Of a DNA stretch of 64,000 nucleotides, positions 1-12,200 are shown piece by piece; positions within the stretch are counted from its first letter, which is position 1; each line of letters begins with the position of its first letter. A program made the position numbers and the translations under genes. The notes under the pieces are model-generated. The model was not told the origin of the DNA and did not search any database. It saw only the letters and a program-made list of their open reading frames with translations. This stretch comes from Lutraria lutraria. Lineage: Eukaryota > Mollusca > Bivalvia > Venerida > Mactridae. The stretch is from contig OZ026840.1 in the NCBI GenBank assembly GCA_964023205.1, positions 13,620,454 through 13,684,453 of the forward strand, read 5' to 3'.

Positions 1-322
1 ACTAGGGGATATTATGCTAAATAATCTACAACCGAGGGTGAGTTTTTGAAATGGCCGAGCTCTAGCGAAGAGCTTTTTTAATATAAAGTACATATAAGAC
101 TACGAGGATGAAAAATCTTACCTGAATCGACGGAATCCGCCATTGTTGGAGCACCCAACCTTAGCAAAAAGTCACGTGGTATTCGCACCGAGCAAACCAG
201 GGACAGTACAGTGTAAACTTCGCGCTAAATTAACCTAATTAAGACCTTGCAAAAGAAGATCGACGCATGCTCTTTTTGGTGTTTGCTAGAATTCTGGTTA
301 AAGGCCTAATCTCAAAGTTTTC

Positions 323-348
323 AGCTCACCTGACTGATCAGGTGAGCT
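323..348. repeat. Perfect 11-bp inverted repeat (hairpin)
   Basis: AGCTCACCTGA, a 4-nt loop, then TCAGGTGAGCT. The same 'gctcacctga' word occurs near 5657 at the edge of another interspersed repeat, so this is probably the edge of a repeat family, not a regulatory site. Confidence 0.7.
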
Positions 349-394
349 TTTAAGATCGATGAATGTCTGTCGTCCGTCCTGTGTGGAGGTAAAA

Positions 395-1035
395 TTGGTT
401 TGTTTACACTCTAGCATCCACAACTCTTAACCAATCGTAATCACTTGAACTTGGTCACAATGTAAATAGCTGCAATGTCTCGGCTAAGTTCGATTGTGGG
501 CGAACTCGGACAAGAAATTCAAGAGTTATGTGCCCTTGACTTAGAAAATTTGCAATATTTAGCTTGTTTACACTCTAGCGCCTTCATTTCTTCACCAATC
601 CTTATCATAGTTTCAGTGAAAATGTATAACCTAAAGGTCTTGGACAAGTTGGCTTATGGCCGGAATCGGACAAGGACTTCAAGAGTTAGGACCCTTTACT
701 TTGGAAATTTGCGCTATATATTTGAGTTTGTTTACACTCTAATGCCTTCATTTCTTTACCAATCCTAATCATATTTACAGTGAATGTGCATAACCTAAAA
801 GACTTGGACAAGTACGATTATGGGCGAAATCGGACATGGACTTCAAGAGTTATGGGCCCTTGACTTTGACAATTTGCTATATTTTTTAAATAGCTTCTTT
901 ACACTCTAGCTAATGTCTTAATTTCTTCACCAATCCTAATCATATTTACAATGAATGTGTATGACCTAAAGGTCTTGGACAAGTTCGATTATGGGCGAAA
1001 TCGGACAAGGACTTCAAGAGTTAATTTAAGGGCCT
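395..1035 (+). repeat. Tandem array, about 165-bp units, 4 copies
   Basis: The words 'ttcaagagtta', 'tttacactct', 'caatcctaatcat' and 'aatcggacaagg' recur in the same order. 'aagagtta' falls at 521, 681, 844 and 1016, so the spacing is 160-172 bp. The copies are diverged. An open stretch at 475-768 is a by-product of this array. Confidence 0.8.
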
Positions 1036-2314
1036 AATTGCCTGTGAGTAGAACACTTTTACGCTGATCGAATAAGTGCATTTTAAATAGTATTATTTAT
1101 TATTAGCATGCGTAGTCATTCCTATCCCCACTAGACTAGTGTTTAAATGTGTATTAAGTATGGTAATTCAGAACGATTTTGTGTTGCGAGGCGGCGATCG
1201 ATGGAGTAAACAAAAATCACGATTTTTCGGTAGGAAAAGATGAAATGTCTGCTTCGATGTTTTAAATTCGACGTAATACTTATTGGTTTTGTATGGTATA
1301 ATATGTTAGCTATCTGTTGACACCAAATACTAAATAATGATAAACATGCTTTTGGTCCGTGCAACGCGCTAGCTGCCTATGGGTGTAATATCTGTGTAAA
1401 ACGTGAAATAAACTGTTTGTACGCACAAGTCAACGGGAACCACTGAATCTAGTCTGGATTACCTGCCCCTTACATTTTGATTTCTTGACGACAACGATGC
1501 TTTACTTCGTGCATACTTTAGATGTCGTAAACACATTACATTATTATTTTATAATACTATTTACATATGTTGACGAATAATAAACATGCTTTAAATGAAT
1601 ATAGCATATATAATCGTGATTCTTTTTTTATAACAAAAGAGTTTTGTATGTTGTAAAATTAAGCCGTAAATGAACTGTTCTTAGAAAAACATACCGAAAA
1701 TTGTTGGTTGTAAATTTGTCATTTTATCAAACATAGACGCTGTACCGCAGCTATAAACCTTCACATACAGGTAATGCCTTTCTCATTTAATCCGGATAAG
1801 ATTATTATCTCAATAAATGTTTGATTTTATCCTTAAATCGTAACCGGAACATGGGCAGAAAATGGTTTTCTTGCTACTAGTATTGCTTTAGGGATCCGTT
1901 AAGGACACATCACGGCTTGTGGTAATGAAGTTGTTCTGTGTTATCTAATCTACAGTAAAATGGAGATGATAATAGAAAAATAGATAAAGTCCAAATACAG
2001 AGTTCAGTGGGCTTTCTGATAAGTTTTGTTGAAACTGATATTTGTACGAAAGATGTAGACCTAAAACATAGTTTTTAATTTTACATACTGACCTCTCCAA
2101 CTAAGGGAAGATCCGATGGTTGGGCTTATCAATAACCATATGTGGATTTGTGGCCTTCTTCAGGAGGTTACAGCGAGCTTAACCATTCGACCATGGAGGC
2201 GGGTCCCATCTTGTTATTGCTTAGAAGTTACAGAACCACCAAGTGTGTTAAGACCAGGGAGCTTCATACTCGCAGCTTCTTCCTCTGTCCCTGACCAGGG
2301 ATTTTTCTCTGTAT

Positions 2315-2935
2315 TTTGGGAATATGACCCATACCCTTGGGATTGGGAATTTTCGCTGTGTTTTAATCAAAATTGGGAAAAAATACTTAACTTCAAGTTT
2401 TGCAATGTTCAACTTATTCTACTTATTCACCCATAAAACAGTAGCAGAATTTTTTTTAGGATTGGGAATTTTTGTCTGTGAATTGGGAAAAAAAGATACT
2501 ATTTTCCATTGGGAATATGACCGAATTTCGGCTATAAAATCGCCCCCAAAAAATCCCTGCTGACTCTCTGTCAAAGCTACAGATCTACGTAAATCGTCCT
2601 GTCCCTACATCAGTACTTGCAGGGCCCTAGCTGCACTTTAGGGGAAGGGGCCCGGGGCCCTCAGGTAGGGGAATTTTGCGTCATTTTGAGGAAAAAGGGG
2701 AATTTCAGGGGATCTTTTTCAACTGCCGTGTAACCCTGCAATAAGCCTTTTAAGCTTAAAATGGCTGTATTTAAATATACAACATACATAAATATACTAT
2801 TAATCAAAGGTTAATAACTTAATATGAATCATTTAAGCAAAAAAAAAAAGGGGATTTTTTTTCAAGAATAGGGGAAAAAAGTATATGATTTTAGGAGGGG
2901 AATGGGGCCGAATTTCGGCCCCAAAAAACGTCAAA
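2315..2935. repeat. Two interspersed repeats with opposite-strand copies
   Basis: Segment 2315-2540 ('gggaatatgaccc', 'ttgggaatttt') is matched in reverse at about 9850-10135. Segment 2635-2935 ('cctcaggtaggggaattttgcg', 'agggccctga') is matched in reverse at about 10560-10835. The order of the two is not inverted between loci, so they look like independent insertions and not one inverted block. Confidence 0.65.
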
Positions 2936-3230
2936 TGAGGGCCCTGACTTGTATATAATTTTTAAAGCCTTAAAGGCCCTTCATTGTTGACATTCAAATT
3001 CAGACTACCTTAATGTCTAATGTCTGGTGTAACTGTAAGACAACTTGTGTTGAGCAGACTGTTGTATTTTTACTGCATAGTATTTCCAACTATCATAAAT
3101 TTTCAAAGGGCCCTAATTTTACACACACCTTGCTTGACTTATCTATTAATTTTCTTGATTCAAAATATAATTATGTTTGTTATTATCTCATTAAATTTAA
3201 AATATGTTTTTCTTTGCTCAATTATTTCAG

Positions 3231-3270
3231 ATAGAATTTCGAAAGAAACATCCTGAACAATTGAAACAAG
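3231..3270 (+). other. BAG6: BAG6 5' UTR segment in first coding exon
   Basis: A clear acceptor (ttatttcag) precedes position 3231, and 40 nt of untranslated sequence lie before the ATGATGG start at 3271. This implies at least one further non-coding exon upstream. One donor-like site is CAG/gtaatg at about 1770, but nothing else marks it, so the promoter is not located. Confidence 0.6.
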
Positions 3271-6200
3271 ATGATGGATGTAACAGTGAAGACCCTTGAT
3301 GGGCAAAACAGAAGTTTTAGCGTTCCTGAAGATGTATGACTTATGCACTTATACACATTTTACCTGAGAGGGGGGCATGATTATATAGGGGAATTAGACA
3401 TTTGTGGAATTTGGCTGTGAAATTTCCCTCTCATGTGCAGATATATTCCTGTCTAATTTTATGGGCTTAAATTAAAATTAAGTTTGTTTGCCCTTTACCG
3501 ACCAACCCGAAAAAATCATGCCGACTCAATAAATTTTATTGCAAAATCTGGGAGAACTTTATTTTTATACTTGGAAAATAAACATGTACTCAAAGCTTTC
3601 GATAGACATTTAAAGTAGACCTGTATCATTTGAAAATTTGAAGTAATCAAGGAAAACAATAATCATATATATAATGTGTGTTAAGGCACTGAGTACATAA
3701 TTATGTTATGGTTGATTAAAGCACACAATAAATGGTTGTATGGTAGCAGAATACATAAAATGAATTTAGAATGCTTCAAGGTAGAAGTGTGATTTCATGC
3801 TGGGTAAAGGTCAGATTCAGAAATAAATAAAATATTTTTCCTACCTACTGACCCTCTTCTAAAATTCAGGGTCGGTAAAGGGAAAACAAACATATTTTTA
3901 ATTTAGGCCTTGAGGGTGTATTTGTTTTGATGTCAAATATCTGTATGGTAGTTTTTCATTACGGTGCTTAAAGATAACACAACATGAAAATAAGTGACTG
4001 TCTAAAATCCCTTCAACTATCCACAAATAAGGGCCAAGTCTATTTCCCACTCCACTTGACGTCGACGTCAAATTCCCACATATTTGAAAAGTCATGCTAT
4101 CTAATAGACATAGACATGCATAATAATCTAAACATCACGTTTTCTTGGACAAATATTGAAATTAGGAAATTTTGTGTGAGGACCAACAGTTTTTATTTTC
4201 ATTTGAAATGAAGATTTAGTTTTTTATACTTCACTGTTTATTATATGAAGTTATGAGCAAAACTTTAAATAAACTGTTAGCTTCCCTTCTGCTTATCTAT
4301 CTTAACTCATGGTTATATGTGTTAATTCTATTTATCATTTCAGATAACAGTTAAACAGTTTAAAGAGAAAATAGCTCAATCAATTGTAAGCCGTATACAA
4401 ATTATTTTTACTTTAACATTCATCACATTGATAATATAAAACTTGACATGATTGGTTCAGGCAGTTTTACAGTCGGTTGCCTTTCCTTGACCAACTTGGT
4501 ACACTTTTAGCCGACCAAGACCTCCGCCGTTCCCAGCTAACTAGGGCAGTTGTGGTAATTTCACTAGAATAACGTGCTGTTGTCCCAAAAATATACCTGT
4601 GACCCGCCGCATATGCTACTGTCATCCAGGTTGTGACAGGCTATTCAGAGATAGCAGTCACCACATGTACCCTCTGGCCTCTACCAATACATAACCGTTT
4701 TAAAAGTTACAGGAAAAGAGTGAGTCGTGAATCGGTGCTAAACACCTGGCACAATAAAGAAAAAAGGAAACTTGTTTGAAATAATAGAAGGGATATAGAT
4801 GCCCTGTTTTCCTGAATCTTCTCTCACCTCCACCTCAGGGACCTGTCTATGGGGTGGCTGTAAAATTACCATAGCTGTTTTATAAGCTGTTACACAACAT
4901 ATAAACATTAGTTATTTTTAATGCATCTGCTGATCCAAATACGCATTTCAAAAAATAATGATAAATGACAGTAGCTTTTTATTACAGTATTTCATTAGTT
5001 TGTTAAACTGTAAGATTTTGTCTACATTTTCTATAGGCAATATCTGCTGAAACTCAAAGACTAATATTTCAAGGCCGTGTACTACAGGATGATAAATTGT
5101 TGCAGGAGTATGGTAAGATTGTCTTCATAGTATTGTTGTATAGACAGTTCAGAATTTTCTCATTTTCTTGATAAATCCAATTATTGTCACTATTTAATCT
5201 GTTTTGAGAACAATAATTCCAAGTGACTAAAAAGACCTTTTTTACCCTACTTCGACATACTCACTTACTTGATATTTCCCTGATGAAGACTTACGTTCAG
5301 TCGAAACAAGTTGAAAATTATAAATTAAAATAATGCCTATTGTTTTCTTGTGTGTTCCACTACACTCTTATTTATATTGTTTTAATTAATTGTGGCTTGT
5401 ATTTTAACATCTATCAATTGTATTAGTGATTTTTAGTAAACAAGCAATAGATTAACTTGTTAAAATCTGTCCTGTTTTTATTCCTTCTACATACATGATT
5501 GTTTGTCTGGTAAGACTGTTAGTAAATGGCAATAGGTTCTGTCAAATTTTTATTCTTTATACACAGATTTATTTGATCTTGACTAATTCACTTATATACA
5601 AGTTTGTTAAACTGCAGTTTATCTGTATACTGATTGAGGATATATTTTTATTGCTCACCTGAACTGAAGGTTCAGGGTCAGCTATTAGTATGGATAGAGG
5701 ATATTCTGTGTTTTGTCAACAAACTGGTCAGATTTCCTTTTAAATTGTTGTGTAGCATCCTTGTGTAGCATTGCTTGTATTACACTAGTTGACCGATTTA
5801 GGGTCTGATATCAATTTCATTCGTCTCAGGCTACGGTCAAGTCATTTGTTTTGATGGCTGTATTGTTAGAGAGTATGAGTTAAAACCTTGATTTTTGTTA
5901 ACTATCCATGTTACATTTCGTTTGGTCCATAACTAAACCTTGTCTGGGCAGTAAGTAGATAATGATATGGCCTAAGCTCCTCAGATTTGAACGGGAGGTT
6001 GGTCATCGCATATAGATATCATGACCCTCTTTGATTTTGAGGTCAATATGTCAAAGGTCACAGTGATCTTTAGCTCAAAAACCTTGTCAGACAAATAACT
6101 AGAGAACAATTTGGTCTTATATCCTCAGATTTGATTGGGAGGTTGGGTGACCCCTATTGATGTTGAGTTTAATAGGTCAATAATCTTAATATCCAGTTGA

Positions 6201-9200
6201 CTTTTAGGGGGCATTCATGTTTCACGAACACTTCTTGCTTTTGTTTAAATTTAGATGTTCATGGTAAAGTTGTACATGTTGTTTTACGTCCACCTCCGTC
6301 AACTGGTAGACCAGCAGGAAGTGACAATCCACAGCCAAGTACAGTACCACCGGGTAGAGATGTGAACAGTGTAGTTGTTGGTTCATTTACACTTCCATCA
6401 GATGTCATAGATACACATATGGTTCAGGTAATACTTAATGATCAGTGATTACAATTAGGGTTAGAATGTATTCTGTCAAGAAAAAGTTATTCCAGTGATT
6501 TTTTCATCTCCTTGGGAAAGGGTCCGGGTCTGGTCAGATTGGGTATTTTGGGGTCCTGACAACTAGGTTAATGGGAAATTTTTATCAATAGACAATGCCA
6601 AATATATTGAGTACTCTGGTTTCTTTATACTAGTATACAATACTTCTTGTCAAAAAGTAGTCATGACTTATTCATTTTATGTCCAATATTGAAATTCTTT
6701 TTTATATGTTCTTTGGGAATTTCTACATTTAGAACAAGTATGATATAGTGTAAAGTTGATTACAATGCCCATGAATGGCTATTGTTTTATTTAACCCTTT
6801 CACTGCCAGATTTTGTATAAAACGTAACTCCCAGTGCCAAATTAATTTCCAGGAATTCCTGTAAATCAGGGGCCTATATATAATTGTGTATATCTTTTTT
6901 ATTTTTTGTGCTATGTGCTTGAAATTTTATTATTTTAATAAAAATAATTAAAAAATATAATTAGAATTTATTAAATTCATAAAATCCGGTATTTTGAAAT
7001 ATTTTTCAAAACTTTTTTACATTTAAATAGCTCTGTGATATACTAAATATGTAATCTTATTAATAATGTAAATGAAGACAGTTACAGACAGTTACAGAGA
7101 GTTTTATTTTGAACTCTATTGAACTTTAAATAATGTCACAAAGTTCTACCTATCGACGGGTAGTCATATTCATTTATTGTATTAGTGCAGTACACACATA
7201 ACTTGCATCACAGTGAGTAATTTTAAATGTTTCTAGTTGCTGCAGCTCTGAAGTCCTTCACCATGTGTTAAATTTAGTCACAGGGCTCTAGAAACATCGG
7301 CAGATTAGACAGTAATCACTGCAGTCGGTCATTCTAAACCTGACTCCTCGTCATCTGACCATTCAGATTCTGAAATATACAAATAAATGGAAAATATTAT
7401 TAACTGAATATGATAAGTTTCAAATATGACTAAATCTTAACACAAATATAAACCTTTTAGACAGCATGAAATACATCTGTAGCAAATAAACACAGATTCC
7501 GACCCCAAATTCCACTTTGTCCGAAAGAATAATTATCCGAATTATGCACACTGGGTTTTGACAGTTGGTCATTTTTCATTCCATAAAGGCAAAACATAAT
7601 CCCTCTAATAAAACTATTCAATAACACTGATCATATACCGTGTAATAAACAATAAACTACACGATACATCATAAACAATGAGAAAAATATGTAAAAATTA
7701 TACTAATACAATCGAGACTTACCTGAGCTAGAACACCCTGGCGAACGTTGTGATGTTATTATCTGTTAAAACTCGGAATCCCCATCATTTTTATCATCCA
7801 AGTCACATTAAGACATTTTGGTGATCAAAATCTTCACTGTCACCCTTATTTAACAGCATCTGAATCACCTCTGAATGTAAGCAAGTTGCCCTGTTACTAG
7901 AAGACGCCATTGTCCCTTCGAAGAAATTTTTTACAAAAGTTCTATGTTTATTTTTTGTTGAAAAGTACCGTTATATTTCTCTTTTAACACAGACATTGTT
8001 AATGAGCCTCGTTTTGACCTTTCGGGTATTCCCCTAAACGGTGTTGTTTTATATTAAATGTCGTAATATTAACTTACATGAAGCGGTATCATACCACTAG
8101 CGCAAATCGCATTTTTCCGACCCTGGCAGTCTGTACTGGTGTCGCATTTATGCGACCATGGCAGCGAAAGGGTTAAATGAGTGTATTGAATATTTCAATT
8201 GAAATTTGTAATTTTTATAATTTTAGACAATAGCCCAAGATGCAATACGAAGTATGGGTGATTTAGGAAGAAATGCCCGGGTATCTACTAGAACTTCAGT
8301 AAGTATTAACATTGTACATGGCTGCTGGTCATTAGACAGTTGTGTAAAAAAGTGTGTTTTTATGGTGCCGCCATTCAAAATGGTGGAAGAGCATAAAGTT
8401 TTACTCCCATCTGTCTGTCCAAATGTAGGTTTACGAGCGATAACTCAAGAAATATAACATGGATTTGTTTCATGTTTTACGTGAAAGTGTGTAATAATAA
8501 AAATACAGGCCAAGTTAGATTTCCGTTACACACAATACAAGCATTTTCACAGGAGTTATGGCCCCTTTTTTACTTAGATCTCAGCGGGGGCATCCATGTC
8601 ATCCAGACATATTTTTCTTGTTTAGATTTGATATCAGACAACCTTTTATATAATATTCTTGAGAAGAAATGTATGTTATACTAAGCAATTTCAGCATGAA
8701 CATTTTATGTTATAATTATGTGGGTTTATAGAGTCTAAGCGATACTGTGTAAGAATGTGTCAGTCTCCGGATGTGTCAGTCTCTTGACTGACAAGTAAGT
8801 CATTGATCCAGGTTTTTTGCATATCAACAATATTGATTTATTAGGAAAAACAGTATTAACAATACACCAATGTATTGATTCATTTATAAAATAAACAGGC
8901 CAGTATTGCCCCCTTTCTTGTATTTTGTATATTTCACTCAGTAAGTATAGTGCGATTTTATTAACCTGTCAAAGCTGAATAATTACACTGTCACTGAATG
9001 TGCTTATTTTTAGCTTCGTACCACAGTACCAAATTTTTCATTTATTTTACCGGTTAGTGAATGTTCCGTTCCAAATATTTATTTAATATTCTGTAGCGCA
9101 TCGTTAAAGACATGTAAATCGACAACCGGTGTAACGGTATTACGAAATTATCATATAAACTTATGAAAGAAGTCAAACCTCACCAATCAAACCTCACTGA

Positions 9201-12200
9201 AGCTAAAAATAAATGCAAGCATTGGCAGTGAAATTATGCAGCTTTGACAATTTAATAAAATCGCACAATATCACTAAGATAATGTTTTTCTGTACATTTC
9301 AGAAGAAATAAGCAGTAAAAAAAAATTACTTTTAAAACATTTTACTTGCAAATCAAGGCTTTTTTCTCAATTAGATAATGTTAGAATTTACCGGTACTTT
9401 TCTACATTCTATGTTCTGCCAAAAAAATTTATAATTTGAAATCTGTATCAATGATTGATCAACCTATAGAAATCATTGATATTTATATTGATGTCATTAA
9501 AAATCCATGACAACCCTTTATTCATAAAAAACTTTTATTTTTATTGTTTTATTTTATATAGACAGATGGATCAGCTGTTGATGTACACATACATCTTGGC
9601 CCATCACAATCTGGTGCTACAACAAGTGAAGCCCAGAACAGACTTAATACAGCAAGAAGAATGATTAGAATAGCCAATGAGACATTAGATCAGATTGAGG
9701 TATGTTAAAAGTTCTACCATTGTGATATATTTACATACAACTTAAACATGTCAGCCATACTCATGGATTCAAATTATCAGTGAATTCAGTCTTTTTGAAT
9801 AATTCTAATGTTCTCCAGATTTTAAATGTATTGTTATTATTCAGGTTTGTGTAGCCCATATTTGGTCATATTCCCAATTGAAAATAGTATCTTTTTTTCC
9901 CATGTCACAGACGAAAATTCCCAATTAAAACTTCCAAAAATAAAAGATAACTGAAATCTTTGAAAACTAAAGATCTTTATTTCACTTGTAATGATTGAAA
10001 GTTCCAATCATGGACCGTAGTTGTTTGTGGTCACTTAACCTTTGTAACATTGCAGTCATGCATATTTTCCCAATTTTTAATAAAACACTGCAGAAATTCC
10101 CAATCCAAAGGGAATGGGTCATGTTCCCAAAATATTAAAAAAGTACTGTTGTTTCTGTAAATGTACATGTGATATTACAGAATCCAGACAATGCAAGAAG
10201 CCGTTCAGACAGCCCATTGGCATCTGCCCCACCTGCGGAACCAGTTACAGAATCTAGGCCATCACAGGAACCAGTTGATTCAACAACTGGTAATCAACCT
10301 GTTTTATCACCTATGGAAACATCAGAAAATGAAGGTATGTATAAATGTGTCAGATAGCTACGTACCTTATTCTTTTAAATGTGCAAACATTTTTATGAAT
10401 TTACACTTTTCACGTCTGCCATGTTTAATTTCTTTTATGAATATTGTTAGTTTTAGAAGTTTTCAGAATTTTTGGGTCCAAAAAATTATGTTTAAGGTCC
10501 CTCATTTCATCATTTCTGGGGACAATTTCAGTTGCCCCATTTCCATCCTCAGTTAATATACATTTTGCCCTATTTTCTGAAAAAATTCCCATCCATCGAT
10601 TTTTTATTTAATTTTTAAACAAGTTATGTCCCTGAAATACATGACTTTTTTTGTGTAAGTTTTTATGTTTTACAGCAGTCGTTGTTACAGCTTGAAATTG
10701 GCTTTTTGTTAAGTAATTATGTATAACTGATAGTATTCATGTTGAAAGATAAAATTCCCCTATCTCTTCAAAACAACGCAAAATTCCTTACCTGAGGGCT
10801 CTCGTCCCAATCCCCTAAGTTATATTTAGGGCCCTGATGTTTATTGTCTGCACCTCATTTAAGAATATATAAAATAAGTATACAAGTCATGTAATCCTAG
10901 ATATTGTATTTATTAAAGAACCCATGAGTAGCCAAGATGCTGAAGTTTCTACACAGTCTAGTAGTACACAAGATGCTGGAACATCAGCCAATCAGAACAC
11001 AGAACAACAACCATCTGACCAATCAGAATCTAGTGCTGGACAAAATGACAATCAACAGCCTCGTCTTGTGTAAGTAAAGTGGAAACTACAATAAAACCTT
11101 AATATTAAGACAAAATTTAGAATTAAAATAATTGGTTTTAACATTGACATGAACTGATAACTAAGTTGAAATACTAAGATGTACAGAAAGTCAGTTTTCA
11201 AATTTAACCACAGGTCCGAAGACCGAGTCTGCCTTAGTTGCTTCCGGTCCAGTAATATTGACAGATCAACAAAAAATATATTTTATGAGTGGTGTAGAAA
11301 CAAAATTTGATCAATTCAAAAGAAGGTTAAGATTGGTCTGGTAAAATTTGTGCCTTCACAAGACCGAATGTCCTGTCATTGAAAGTTTTTTGTGAAGACT
11401 GGAAAACTGCTCAAAAAAATGGGTCTTTGTAATAAGATGGGCTTAATAATGAGGCAGTTGCTACATAATCTATTTGCAATTTGATCCATTCATTTCATGA
11501 ACTTTATCACACATCCATCATAAAGAATAGCTCCGTCAGGTGAACTATGACTATTTTTGTGTATGTCTCAATTCTTATAAAGGTTTTGATTATGCTCTTT
11601 AGATGATTGATACCTGGGAACTGTTTACTTGAAACTTGCCAGTTTTTATGCTACTGATTTAAAAATTGTCTGAGCATTATGTTAAAAAAAGTATCATAAA
11701 AATCAGTCCTTTGGTGTGGTGGTTTTATTTTATTGGTTTTATTAGGCCCCAATTCGAAGAAAAGGGGTATATTGTTTTGCACATGTTGGTCGGTCCATCT
11801 GTCAGTCGGTCCCTAACCAAACCTTGTCCGGGTATTAACTAGAAAATTAGTTGAACTAAGCTTCTCAGATTTGGTTTGGAGTTGTTCATCATATCAAGAT
11901 GACCCCTGTCGATTTTGAGGTCAGTATGTCAAAGGTCACAGTGAATTTCAACACAAGAACCTTGTCCTACAATGACTTGAGAACAATTTGGCCTAAGGTC
12001 CTCAGACTTTGTTTGGAAGTTGGTCATCGCATGTAGATGACGCCTATTGATTTTCAGTTTGATTGCTCAAAGGTCACAGTCTTACTATTAAGTTGACCTT
12101 TGGGGGCTTTGGTGTTTCACTAACACTTCTTGATTATATGATAGTTTAAGGTTGATTTAATATGTATATTATAGAATAAAACTTTATATGTAAATGTTGT

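Larger units (their letters stand above)
1..3230. other. Repeat-rich sequence upstream of BAG6
   Basis: No coding exon is recognised here. The stretch holds a perfect hairpin at 323-348, a tandem array at about 395-1035, a partial SINE head near 2165-2225, and two repeat segments (2315-2540 and 2635-2935) whose relatives lie in opposite orientation in BAG6 introns at about 9870-10135 and 10560-10835. The BAG6 promoter and any non-coding first exon must lie here or outside the window. Confidence 0.6.

Noticed and set aside
475..768. 97-codon open frame
   Set aside because: It lies in the 165-bp tandem array and has no exon signals or recognisable motif.
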